This document shows, piece after piece, positions 1-7,343 of a DNA stretch of 20,798 bases. The position numbers and the translations under genes were made by a program. The stretch spans positions 1 to 20,798 of the forward strand of contig CAJULJ010000045.1 in assembly GCA_910587395.1 (NCBI GenBank), read 5' to 3'. The stretch's first letter is position 1; the number at the start of each line of letters is the position of its first letter. This stretch comes from an uncultured Oscillospiraceae bacterium. GTDB lineage: Bacteria > Bacillota > Clostridia > Oscillospirales > Oscillospiraceae. Below the pieces are notes generated by a model. That model saw only the letters and a list, made by a program, of their open reading frames with translations. It searched no databases and was not told the origin of the DNA.

Positions 1-54
1 TCCAAATTCGTTGTATTGCCATTTGGCTCCTCGTTTATTGACGACACCATCTAG
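1..54 (+). other. Possible C-terminal tail of an unidentified gene
   Basis: Frame 1 is open from the first base and reads SKFVVLPFGSSFIDDTI before a TAG at 52-54. These bases are more AT-rich than the following DNA and do not match the usual N-terminus of the DUF255 family that follows in the same frame. The stretch may be the end of a neighbouring gene joined to the decayed yyaL-like gene, or may be chance. I do not recognise the peptide. Confidence 0.2.
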
Positions 55-994
55 GGACCAGAGGTCTTTGAGCAGGCACGGCGCACCGCCAGGCCCATTT
101 TTTTGAGCGTTGGCTACTCCACCTGCCATTGGTGCCATGTCATGGCCCACGAGTCCTTTGAGGACCAGGCGGTGGCGCAGGCCATCAACGCCGCATTTCT
201 TCCCGTGAAGGTGGACCGGGAGGAACGTCCCGATGTGGACGCGGTGTATATGGCGGCATGTCTGGCTATGAACGGCTCCGGCGGCTGGCCCCTCACCGTT
301 CTGCTTACCCCGGACCAGAAGCCCTTTTGGGCGGGAACCTACCTGCCAAAGCCCCAGCTGCTTCAACTGGTCGATGAGGCGGCCCGCCTGTGGAGGGAGG
401 ACCGGGTGGGAGTGCTGAGCGCCGGGGAAGCCCTCACCGCCCACTTGCGGCAAGCAACGCAGAACCGGCCCGGCGCACCCGGCAGGGAACTTGTCCAGCG
501 TGCCGTCAGTCAGTTCGCCCAGAGCTTTGATGCGCGGTGGGGCGGGTTCGGCCCCGCGCCCAAGTTTCCCACCCCGCACAATCTGATTTTCCTGCTGCGC
601 AATTCCCGGCTCACCGGGGATGGGCACGGGAAGGAGATGGCCCTGCAAACTCTGGACGCCATGTACCGGGGCGGCTCGGGACTACCCCGCCGGACACAGC
701 TTTGCCATGCTGACCCTTGAGGAGGAGCTGTGGTCAACTGAGGAGCTGGTAGTGACCGCGCAGGAGCCGCCGGAGGAACTGCGAACCCTTCTCCGGGAGA
801 CGTCCCGACCGGAACTGGCCACACTGGTTAAAACTCCAAAGAGCGCTGGTGTGCTGGCGGCGCTGGCCCCATTTACAAAGGACTGCCCCATCCCGGAGCG
901 AGGGGCACGGTACTATCTGTGTCTAGATGGGGCCTGCACCCAGCCGGTGGACAGCGTAACAGAACTGAAGGCGCTTTTTGCGAAAAATCGATGA
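55..994 (+). pseudogene. Decayed YyaL-type DUF255 thioredoxin-domain gene
   Basis: Bases 55-670 encode, in frame 1, the start of a YyaL/SSP411-type protein: GPEVFEQARRTARPIFLSVG, then the thioredoxin-like CHWCH motif and the DREERPDVD and GGWPL motifs. At about 673-680 the frame switches from 1 to 2 and continues with DYPAGHSFAMLTLEEELW, which belongs to the far C-terminal part of the family, ending at the TGA at 992-994. Intact members are about 600-680 residues; here about 290 remain, so the central six-hairpin glycosidase-like part is gone. The first roughly 20-25 residues are also missing, because an in-frame TAG sits directly before the homology. The only start left is a TTG at 103 with no good ribosome binding site. 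The enzymatic role of the family is not settled, and this copy is almost certainly dead. Confidence 0.85.
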
Positions 995-1010
995 ACCCAC
1001 GCGGATGGGC

Positions 1011-1049
1011 AAAACGAAAACCACCCTGTATAAGGGTGGTTTTCGTTTT
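1011..1049. terminator. Strong intrinsic hairpin terminator after the pseudogene
   Basis: A perfect 16-bp inverted repeat (1011-1026 and 1034-1049) encloses a 7-nt loop. The right arm ends in TTTTCGTTTT, so the U-rich stretch is part of the stem and A-rich on the other side. The symmetry means it could stop transcription from either strand. It lies 16 bp after the pseudogene stop codon. Confidence 0.85.
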
Positions 1050-1317
1050 GCGTCTCAATCGCCGCCGCGCAGAAGGTTCTGGACATAGACCTTCAGGCCG
1101 GCAAAGGAATTGACACGGTCCGGACGGGCGCTGAACGGGCTGCCGAATCAAGCCCTCAATAAGGGGATTCCGAATGAGCGGGAGATCCCGCTGCGCTTTT
1201 TGATCGGCGTGATTTTGGGCGATGTAGCCAAAATGGGGGCGGGAATATGGGAGATGTGCCAGCCGGAGCAGGCCGGAACGCAGAGCTTGAAAAGCTGTAA
1301 AAGTTTTCCCCCAAGGA
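1050..1317. other. Gene-poor stretch with possible coding remnant
   Basis: I see no convincing gene here. On the minus strand, about 30 codons ending at a TGA (1055-1057) read like a real protein end (AGLKVYVQNLLRGGD then stop), directly before the terminator at 1011-1049. An in-frame stop lies just upstream at about 1150. A 76-codon plus-strand frame (1110-1340) has no ribosome binding site and no recognisable motif. Together with the decayed gene to the left, this looks like a scarred region. Confidence 0.3.
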
Positions 1318-1346
1318 TTGACATCGCCGGACTACTATGATAGACT
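1318..1346 (+). promoter_or_regulatory. Predicted sigma-A promoter of the lipoprotein operon
   Basis: TTGACA (1318-1323), a 17-nt spacer and TAGACT (1341-1346) fit a housekeeping promoter. Transcription would start near 1353, about 55 nt before the first lipoprotein gene. The -10 box lies inside an inverted repeat, ATAGAC (1340-1345) and GTCTAT (1354-1359), which could be an operator. Confidence 0.55.
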
Positions 1347-1408
1347 ACAGGAGGTCTATAAAATTAGACTTGCAAAAATGACTTGTATATTTGATGGAGG
1401 ACTGCCGT

Positions 1409-2287
1409 ATGAGACAAATCAGCCTGTTTCTTTTGGGGCTTATGCTTGCCCTTTGGCTTGCGGGGTGCGGGATGGAGGCGGCGGGGCCGTCCCGGACAGG
1501 GACGCCGATGCCCACGCTCTCGCCGGAATTGATCTGGACGCGCGCGCCGGATGAGTCCGCTCCGCCGGAGCTGCCCCGGACATCCCCGGCGGATGAGTCC
1601 GCCCCCCTTCCCGCTCCAAGTTCCGCGCCGGGGCCGCTCCCGACGGAGGAGGGCGGCTATTTTGACAACGCTCTGTTCGTGGGCGACTCCATTATGGAGG
1701 GCGTCCGCCAGTACGCGGCCGCCCGCCGGCAGCAGGGCGAGGCGCTGGGTACGGCCCAATTTCTCACCTCCACCATGGGCGTATCCCTGGCCGGTCTGGT
1801 GGGGGACCGGGATGTGGGCGTGAAATTCAGCTATCGGGGGGAGGAACGGCTCCTGGAGGACATTGTGGCGGAAATTGCGCCCCGGCGGGTGTTCCTGATG
1901 CTGGGGCTGAACGACCTGGCCTCCGACCCGAATCCGGTGATTTTGGATGTGGTCAACCGTTACACCAATCTCATTTTAAGACTTCGCTCGGCCTGCCCCG
2001 AGGTGGAGTTTATCATCATCACAAATCCGCCCAAGGTGGCCTCTCAATGGCTGCCGGATTACACCGCCAATCGGAATTTCGGCAATGAGCTGATCGGGGA
2101 ATTTGTGGACGAGCTCAAGGCGGTATGCCCGGAGTGGAGCATCGAGTATGTGGACGCATACGAGGCGCTCAAGGACGAACGGGGCGCGCTGCCCGACGAG
2201 TTCTGCCGGGACGGCTTCATCCATTTGAACCATCAGGGCGCGGCAGTTGTGGTGGAGGCGCTGGAAGCCTTTGCGGAAGGGCGGTGA
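1409..2287 (+). CDS. SGNH/GDSL-family hydrolase lipoprotein
   Basis: This 292-residue protein is probably an exported, lipid-anchored esterase of the SGNH superfamily. A hydrophobic signal ends in the lipobox LAGC (Cys20), followed by a Pro/Ser-rich linker to about residue 85. The catalytic domain shows block I FVGDSI (nucleophile Ser94), a GLND block (Asn168) and a C-terminal DGFIHLN with Asp268 and His272, so the hydrolase residues are present. The ATG at 1409 is chosen because GGAGG lies 8 nt upstream; earlier in-frame TTG/ATG codons at 1391/1394 overlap that site. It opens an operon with two more lipoprotein genes. SGNH and DUF4358 proteins often sit beside MBOAT O-acyltransferases in related clostridia, which suggests acylation or deacylation of a surface polymer; no MBOAT gene is in this window. 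The substrate is unknown. Confidence 0.85.
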   Translation: MRQISLFLLGLMLALWLAGCGMEAAGPSRTGTPMPTLSPELIWTRAPDESAPPELPRTSPADESAPLPAPSSAPGPLPTEEGGYFDNALFVGDSIMEGVRQYAAARRQQGEALGTAQFLTSTMGVSLAGLVGDRDVGVKFSYRGEERLLEDIVAEIAPRRVFLMLGLNDLASDPNPVILDVVNRYTNLILRLRSACPEVEFIIITNPPKVASQWLPDYTANRNFGNELIGEFVDELKAVCPEWSIEYVDAYEALKDERGALPDEFCRDGFIHLNHQGAAVVVEALEAFAEGR

Positions 2288-2292
2288 GCGAA

Positions 2293-2763
2293 ATGCGAAG
2301 GTATTTGGCCGTGGTGATCGTTTTGATTCTGCCGCTGTTCGGGTGCGGAGCCCCGGCGGGGCAGCTTCCGCCCCCGGCGGAGCTGTTTGCCGCCGTTCAG
2401 GCCCAGGTGGAGCTGCCGGAAATGGTGGACACCGCCGAGACGGATCTGGAGGCCCTGACCGGAATTGGTCCGGATACTTACGACGGCGCGGTGTGTTACC
2501 GGCTGCTGGAGGGCACGGCCCCGGACGAGATCATCATCGTCCGAGGCCGGGACAGCGCCGCCGCCGGAGCCATTCAGGAGCGCCTGGAAAAGCGCCTGGA
2601 GGAAAAACGGGAGGCGGGCCGGCTCTACCTGATAGAATATCAGCCCATGCTCCAGGCCGGAGTGGTCCGGCGGGACGGGCTGACCGTGTCGCTGATCGTG
2701 TCCGGACAGGTGGAGGAAATCAGCCGAGTATATGAAAATCTGCAATCCCACAGTGCAAAGTGA
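2293..2763 (+). CDS. DUF4358-family lipoprotein
   Basis: This 156-residue lipoprotein has a short hydrophobic signal and Cys18 in LFGC, with an atypical Phe at -2. The mature part resembles the DUF4358 family: an acidic PEMVDTAETDLEALTGI segment, then DEIIIVRGRD, a basic helix rich in Glu, Lys and Arg, and a C-terminal strand DGLTVSLIVSG. The function of the family is unknown; it recurs next to SGNH hydrolases and O-acyltransferases in clostridia. The ATG at 2293 lies 5 bp after the previous stop and has a GGAAGGG site about 9-12 nt upstream. A GTG at 2284 overlapping that stop is the alternative start. Close spacing indicates one transcript with its neighbours. Confidence 0.75.
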   Translation: MRRYLAVVIVLILPLFGCGAPAGQLPPPAELFAAVQAQVELPEMVDTAETDLEALTGIGPDTYDGAVCYRLLEGTAPDEIIIVRGRDSAAAGAIQERLEKRLEEKREAGRLYLIEYQPMLQAGVVRRDGLTVSLIVSGQVEEISRVYENLQSHSAK

Positions 2764-2793
2764 CCCAATATAGGAAGAACGGAGGACCTGTTG

Positions 2794-3792
2794 ATGAAAA
2801 ACCGATTTGGGCTGGTGACCAGCCTTTTGACCACCCTGTTTGCCTTTGGCGCCTTTGTGGCGCTGGCCATGACCCTGTGTTCCCTCACTGCCTGCGCCCC
2901 CGCGGGAGACGCGGCGGTTTCACCGCCGCCCCCGGCCTCTCCCATGGAGCCGTCTGAGCAGGTGTCGATCTCCCTCCCGGACCCTTCCGCGCGGCCTTCG
3001 GAGGGCGCGGTTCCCAGCCTGGGCGTCCCGGCTTCGGAATCGGTGGCGCCGCCCCCGGCCCAACCCTCTGCCGCTCCGAGCGCTCCTGCCCTGGCAGAGG
3101 TTTCCCAGACCCCGGCGCAGCCCTCCATCAGTCCTCTCAACCCCTCCTTCCCGGAGATCCCGCTGGACGATGAGAGCAAGCGGATGCCCGTCCCCGATTT
3201 TCTGGATGAGGACCAGCAGATGCTCTACCGTCAGGCGCACAGCATATACAGCCGCCTGTTCGGCGCGAATGTCATGATCGCCGTCGGGATGGAGGACAAG
3301 TTTCCCGACCTGCCCAACCTGGAGGAGCGCAGCGGCATCGTCTACACCAAGGCCGTCGGGCGGTACGCCGCCTGGGCCGATTTTGACGCCATGATCCACT
3401 CCCTGTTCACCGACCGGTTCTGGACCGCCCGAAACGCCATCCAGCGCGGGGAACGGTACGTCAACATTAACGGCGCGCTCTACTTCCTGGACGTCTCCAT
3501 GGGAGGGTATTACCGCAACGACAATTTCCCGGATACCTTCCAGCTGAAATCCAAAACGGACGACGAAATTGTGTTCACCCTCACCGGCTACTACAGCTCC
3601 CCCTGGCCCAACGAGGGGGAGAGCGTTGAGCAGCGGGACCAGCGGCTGAGGGACGGCTGGGATTACACTCTGGATTTCAACGTCAAGCTGGTGCGCACGG
3701 CGGGGGGCTGGCGGTTCGACAGCTTCCACGCCACGGCGGCGGACCAGGAGGACCCGGAGACGGCGGCCCTGCTCCACAGGCTGCCCGGCTAG
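2794..3792 (+). CDS. Pro-rich lipoprotein, possibly IseA-like
   Basis: This 332-residue exported protein has a long hydrophobic N-terminus ending in LTAC (lipobox Cys34). A Pro/Ser/Ala-rich linker of about 85 residues follows, then a folded domain from about residue 125 to the end. That domain contains Y- and F-rich helices (QMLYRQAHSIYSRLFG), a YINGALYFLDVSMGGYY-like strand region (actual start VNINGALYF) and a closing GGWRFDSFH strand. This pattern resembles the IseA/YoeB inhibitor of D,L-endopeptidases and related NTF2-like folds, but the match is by eye only. GGAGG lies 8 nt before the ATG at 2794; a TTG at 2791 is less likely. It ends the three-gene lipoprotein operon and is followed by a strong terminator. 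An envelope role, such as modulating cell-wall hydrolases, is an inference. Confidence 0.65.
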   Translation: MKNRFGLVTSLLTTLFAFGAFVALAMTLCSLTACAPAGDAAVSPPPPASPMEPSEQVSISLPDPSARPSEGAVPSLGVPASESVAPPPAQPSAAPSAPALAEVSQTPAQPSISPLNPSFPEIPLDDESKRMPVPDFLDEDQQMLYRQAHSIYSRLFGANVMIAVGMEDKFPDLPNLEERSGIVYTKAVGRYAAWADFDAMIHSLFTDRFWTARNAIQRGERYVNINGALYFLDVSMGGYYRNDNFPDTFQLKSKTDDEIVFTLTGYYSSPWPNEGESVEQRDQRLRDGWDYTLDFNVKLVRTAGGWRFDSFHATAADQEDPETAALLHRLPG

Positions 3793-3823
3793 GGCAGCCT
3801 ATCTGCCACAAACGGGAGTTCAG

Positions 3824-3865
3824 CCGGGAGGAAGCTCATAAAAATGAGCTTCCTCCCGGTTTTTT
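3824..3865 (+). terminator. Intrinsic terminator of the lipoprotein operon
   Basis: A perfect 16-bp stem (3824-3839 and 3844-3859) with an AAAA loop is followed by six T residues (3860-3865). It begins 31 bp after the stop codon and closes the operon before the next promoter. Confidence 0.92.
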
Positions 3866-3897
3866 GATGGGCTGTCCTCAATGTTGAAAATTTGTGC

Positions 3898-3925
3898 TTG
3901 ACAAATCGAGCGGTCGTACTATAAT
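3898..3925 (+). promoter_or_regulatory. Consensus sigma-A promoter of the DNA-repair pair
   Basis: TTGACA (3898-3903) and TATAAT (3920-3925) are both perfect consensus hexamers with a 16-nt spacer. Transcription would start near 3932, giving a leader of about 47 nt. Such a strong promoter would be expected to need repression, which fits the LexA-like site just downstream. Confidence 0.8.
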
Positions 3926-3928
3926 TGA

Positions 3929-3942
3929 AGTACAAATGTTTG
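3929..3942 (+). promoter_or_regulatory. Candidate LexA (SOS) operator
   Basis: GTAC-AAAT-GTTT (3930-3941) differs by one base from the GAAC-N4-GTTT/C core bound by LexA in Firmicutes. It starts 4 bp after the -10 box and covers the predicted transcription start, an effective position for repression. The downstream genes look like DNA repair functions. The site is inferred from pattern only. Confidence 0.4.
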
Positions 3943-3978
3943 ATATTGGCGTTGATTTTTTGGGAAGGGGGATGCTCC

Positions 3979-5250
3979 GTGGAGGTCATGGACAAGCTGA
4001 CGATTCTGGCCGACGCCGCCAAATATGACGCCGCCTGCACCTCCAGCGGGGTGGTCCGGGGCGGGAGGCCGGGGATGATCGGCACCGCCACCAATTCCGG
4101 CTGCTGCCACACCTTCTCCGCCGACGGGCGGTGTGTCTCCCTGCTGAAGGTGCTCTACACAAACTACTGCTGCTATGACTGCGCCTACTGCGTCAACCGC
4201 CGGTCCAACGACGTGCCCCGGACCGCCTTCACCTCGCGGGAGCTGGCGGAGCTGACCATTCAGTTTTACCGGAGAAATTACATCGAGGGGCTGTTTTTGT
4301 CCTCGGCGGTGCTGAAAAGCCCCGACTACACCACCGAGCGGATGATCGAGACCCTGCGCCTGCTGCGCACGGAATACCGCTTCAACGGCTATATCCACGC
4401 CAAGGCCATCCCGGGGGCGGACCCGGGGCTCACCCACGAGCTGGGGCTGCTGGCGGACCGGCTGAGCGTCAACATCGAGCTGCCCTCGGAGAGTTCCCTC
4501 CAGTTGCTGGCCCCCGACAAGACCAGGGCCGCCATTTTCAAGCCCATGGCCCAGATCCGGGACGGGGCGGCCCAGTCCAAGGCGGAGCTGAAGCTCTACC
4601 GCCACGCGCCCCGGTTTGCCCCGGCGGGGCAGTCCACCCAGATGATCGTGGGGGCCACTCCCGAGAGCGACCGGCACATTTTGTCCCTGACGGAGGGGCT
4701 TTACCGGAAATACCGGCTGAAACGGGTGTTTTTCTCCGCCTATATGCCCGTGTCCGACCATAAAAGCCTGCCGGTGCCCGCGGGGTTCAAGCCGCCCCTT
4801 CTGCGGGAGCATCGGCTTTATCAGGCGGATTGGCTTCTGCGGTTTTACGGCTTCACCGCACGGGAGATTTTGGACGAGAGCCATCCCAATTTTGACGCGG
4901 CGCTGGACCCCAAAAGCGACTGGGCCCTGCGCCACCCGGAGTTTTTCCCGGTGGAGGTGAACCGGGCGGACTACGAGGCCCTTCTGCGGGTGCCCGGCAT
5001 CGGAATGCGGGGGGCCCAGAAGATCGTCACCGCCCGGCGGTATGGCCCCCTCTCCTTTGAGGGGCTGAAGCGGCTGGGGATCGTGATGAAGCGGGCCCAG
5101 TATTTCATCACCTGCTCGGGGAGAATGCTGCCCGGCCTGCGGTGCGGCTCGGACAGCGTCTACCGCCGCCTCGTCGGGCTGGAACAGGCGGAGCTGGGCA
5201 GCGGGGAGAGTTGGCAGCAGCTGTCCCTGTTTGAGGGAGGCGCGGAGTGA
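3979..5250 (+). CDS. Putative DNA modification/repair radical SAM protein
   Basis: This 423-residue protein belongs to the radical SAM group usually named 'putative DNA modification/repair radical SAM protein' (TIGR03916 type, linked to uracil-DNA-glycosylase-like proteins). The 4Fe-4S motif CxxxCxxC is Cys64, Cys68 and Cys71 in NYCCYDCAYC. Other family signatures are LADAAKYDAAC near the N-terminus, RRNYIEGLFLSS and LSVNIELPSE. A helix-hairpin-helix (LLRVPGIGMRGAQKIV, residues 335-350) supports DNA contact. The actual reaction is unknown. The GTG at 3979 is preferred because AAGGGGG lies 7 nt upstream; the in-frame ATG at 3988 is only 2 nt from GGAGG. The last base of its stop is the first base of the next gene's ATG, implying translational coupling. 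Confidence 0.88.
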   Translation: MEVMDKLTILADAAKYDAACTSSGVVRGGRPGMIGTATNSGCCHTFSADGRCVSLLKVLYTNYCCYDCAYCVNRRSNDVPRTAFTSRELAELTIQFYRRNYIEGLFLSSAVLKSPDYTTERMIETLRLLRTEYRFNGYIHAKAIPGADPGLTHELGLLADRLSVNIELPSESSLQLLAPDKTRAAIFKPMAQIRDGAAQSKAELKLYRHAPRFAPAGQSTQMIVGATPESDRHILSLTEGLYRKYRLKRVFFSAYMPVSDHKSLPVPAGFKPPLLREHRLYQADWLLRFYGFTAREILDESHPNFDAALDPKSDWALRHPEFFPVEVNRADYEALLRVPGIGMRGAQKIVTARRYGPLSFEGLKRLGIVMKRAQYFITCSGRMLPGLRCGSDSVYRRLVGLEQAELGSGESWQQLSLFEGGAE

Positions 5251-6059
5251 TGACGGCATACCGGTATGACGGCACCTTTGCCGGGTTTCTGACCTGCGTC
5301 TGGGACGCGCTGGAGAGCGGGACGGAGCCTGTGGAGTTTCTATGCTCCGGCGATGAGGTCAGCCTGTGGGAGACGCGGCGGCCGGCCACGGACGCGGAGA
5401 AGGCCCGGAGGCTTTACGCCGCCCTGGCGAAACGGGTGTCCCCGGCCTTCCAAAAGCTTGTCGCCCGGGGGTTTTTGACCTGCCTGCCCGAGAAGGAGCT
5501 GGACCTGCTGGCGCTGATCCGGCGGGGACTTCGGGAGGGGGACCGGGTGCGGCTGGACCTCAGCAACCCGGTGATGGCCCGTGTGAACCTGGCGCTGACG
5601 AAAATGTGGACCGAGTGGGACCATTTGAAGGGGTTTATCCGCTTCTCCGACCTGGACGGGGCTCTGGTGGGGGAGATCGAGCCCAAGAACCGGGTGCTGC
5701 CTCTGCTGGCCGCCCACTTCGCCGCGCGGTACTCCGGGGAACGGCTGGTGCTCTACGACCGGACCCACCGCGAGGCGTTTGTATCCGATAGAGGCCGGTG
5801 GAGGCTGCTCCCGGCGGAGGACTTCCGCATGGGCCCCGCCGGGTCGGAGGAGCGGGCCTTCCGGGCCATGTGGCGGAAGTATTACCAGACCATCGCCATT
5901 GAGGGGCGGCTGAATCCCAAGTGCCAGTCCGCCCACCTGCCCAAGCGGTACCGGCATGTGATGACTGAGTTTATTACCGACAGGGAGATGGAACAGAGCC
6001 TGCCGGGTCAAACCGGCGGAGCGCTCCCGCGTACAGGCGAAAAGGCCATAGAGGGGTGA
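5250..6059 (+). CDS. DUF4130-family DNA metabolism protein (radical SAM partner)
   Basis: This 269-residue protein matches the TIGR03915/DUF4130 family, the constant partner of the upstream radical SAM protein; in other bacteria it is joined to a uracil-DNA-glycosylase-like domain. The N-terminal part starts YRYDGTFAGFLTCVWDALES. The C-terminal signature WRKYYQTIAIEGRLNPKCQS is followed by HLPKRYRHVMTEF. No glycosylase domain is fused here and none is seen nearby. The start ATG (5250) overlaps the upstream stop by one base and has GGGAGG 9 nt ahead. The final residues (GQTGGALPRTGEKAIEG) look unstructured, and their codons form the left arm of the terminator hairpin. The biochemical function is unknown; a role in base repair or modification is inferred from the family association. 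Confidence 0.85.
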   Translation: MTAYRYDGTFAGFLTCVWDALESGTEPVEFLCSGDEVSLWETRRPATDAEKARRLYAALAKRVSPAFQKLVARGFLTCLPEKELDLLALIRRGLREGDRVRLDLSNPVMARVNLALTKMWTEWDHLKGFIRFSDLDGALVGEIEPKNRVLPLLAAHFAARYSGERLVLYDRTHREAFVSDRGRWRLLPAEDFRMGPAGSEERAFRAMWRKYYQTIAIEGRLNPKCQSAHLPKRYRHVMTEFITDREMEQSLPGQTGGALPRTGEKAIEG

Positions 6060-6074
6060 CCCTCTATGGCCTTT
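6041..6074. terminator. Bidirectional terminator between convergent operons
   Basis: A perfect 15-bp stem (6041-6055 and 6060-6074) has a GTGA loop that contains the stop codon of the DUF4130 gene (6057-6059). It lies between that gene and the convergent luxC-like gene, whose stop is at 6078. The T stretches are short (three to four), so the long stem probably does most of the work. Confidence 0.75.
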
Positions 6075-6077
6075 GGC

Positions 6078-7343
6078 TCATGTGTTTTCCACATCCACCA
6101 CCCGGAGATAGCGGCGCAGGGGGTATTCTCCGTCGTGGGCCTCGCCGGGGAAGGAGGCGGACATCCCGCCCGCCCGGGTGACGCGGGTGAGGCCCGCGCG
6201 GGCCAGCAGTCCGGTCAGCTTCCCACGCTTTTCGGGGGAACACAGGAGACCCGCCGTCTGAAGCCGTCCCTTCTGGCGGCGGAGGGCGGAGAGCAGCGCC
6301 CCTTGGGGGAGGAGCTTTACCAGCACGTTGCCCTCCATGGGGGACAGCTCCAGCTCCCGGCCGGGCCGGAGGATGATGGAGCATCCCTTGCCCCGGAACA
6401 GGGCTTCCCCCTCTGCGGTTCCATCCACGACGCGCTCCAAAAGGGCGGTGTGGCCGCTGAGAGAGGAAGAGGCTCCGCCCCCTGGGGCGGGGCGTGTGGA
6501 CGCCGCTTGTTCCAGATAGGGCAGGAACTCCCGGCAAAAGGCGATCCCCGCCTCCCGGTCCTCCGTGTCCAGGAAAATCACCTGACAGGAGGAGCACAGG
6601 CGCTGGTTTGTCTCCGCGATATGGGCCGCCAGGGCGGACAGCTCCGCCTCCTTGTCCGCATAGCCGGAGACGTAGGCGAAACTGAGCCGGTGGCCCCATT
6701 CCATGAGCTTGCATCCCGGTCCGGCCAGGGTCCGGGCAGACTTGATGGCTCCGTCTCCGCCCCATACCACCAGCCCGTCGGCCATTGCGGCCAGGGCTTT
6801 CATATCCTCCCGCTGCCCGGAGGGGAGGTCGAAGGCGTAAATATAAGGGGACAGCCGGGGTTCCTGCTCCGCCAGCAGCCCAAAGGCCGCCAGGGAAAGG
6901 CCCTTATCCCCATGGGGCAGCTTGACCAGGTTGATGTTGCCGGTGAGCAGTCCCTCCAGCACGGTGTAGACCGGCAGCCCCGGCATATTGCCCGCGGCGA
7001 TGTGGAACAGCACGCCCAGGGGCAGGACGCGGGCGGTGGTCCTGGCAGACTCCCTGGGGGCGAAGGGGGCCGGGCCCAGCTCGGCGGACAGCCTGACCTC
7101 CAGGCTGTCCCGGCGCAGGAGGGGGAGCAGCGCGTCCAGCTTCACTCCGGCGGGGAGAAACTGGGACAGAAGCGGGGCGAACTCCCCGGCCTCCAGCCGC
7201 CTGCCCAGCGCGTCCACGGCGGAGATCACCGTCTCCGCCTCCAAAGGCGGGGCTGTGCGGACAGCGTCCAATTGAGCCTCCAGGCTGCCCAGAACGCGTT
7301 TACGCTGTGAATCGGGCAGCAGCTTTCCATTGACGAAGATCAA
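6078..7343 (-). CDS. luxC: LuxC-family acyl reductase
   Basis: This 421-residue protein is a LuxC-type (PF05893) fatty acyl reductase, which turns an activated acyl group into a fatty aldehyde with NADPH. Family features are the conserved LGVLFHIAAGNMPG block (residues 109-122), the GNINLVKLP strand, VVWGGDGAI and the ETNQRLCSSCQ block. Cys250 in that block aligns with the acyl-accepting cysteine of bacterial luciferase-operon LuxC. The start is a TTG at 7343 that overlaps the TGA of the upstream luxE-like gene (TTGA), with GGGGGA about 6 nt upstream. The weak start and overlap imply coupling to LuxE. No luxA, luxB or luxD gene is in the window, so light production is not suggested. The aldehyde's use is unknown. 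Confidence 0.85.
   Translation of the reverse strand: MIFVNGKLLPDSQRKRVLGSLEAQLDAVRTAPPLEAETVISAVDALGRRLEAGEFAPLLSQFLPAGVKLDALLPLLRRDSLEVRLSAELGPAPFAPRESARTTARVLPLGVLFHIAAGNMPGLPVYTVLEGLLTGNINLVKLPHGDKGLSLAAFGLLAEQEPRLSPYIYAFDLPSGQREDMKALAAMADGLVVWGGDGAIKSARTLAGPGCKLMEWGHRLSFAYVSGYADKEAELSALAAHIAETNQRLCSSCQVIFLDTEDREAGIAFCREFLPYLEQAASTRPAPGGGASSSLSGHTALLERVVDGTAEGEALFRGKGCSIILRPGRELELSPMEGNVLVKLLPQGALLSALRRQKGRLQTAGLLCSPEKRGKLTGLLARAGLTRVTRAGGMSASFPGEAHDGEYPLRRYLRVVDVENT

Noticed and set aside
1336..1341. TATGAT as the -10 box of the lipoprotein promoter
   Set aside because: It is only 12 bp from TTGACA, too close; TAGACT at 1341-1346 gives the correct 17-bp spacer.
3919..5259. 446-codon minus-strand open frame opposite the radical SAM gene
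   Set aside because: It is a GC-rich shadow: Pro/Gly/Arg/His-rich, no motif, no ribosome binding site, and exactly opposite a gene with clear family signatures.
6066..7310. 414-codon plus-strand open frame opposite luxC
   Set aside because: Gly/Gln-rich shadow with no domain; the minus strand carries the LuxC motifs and a proper overlap with luxE.
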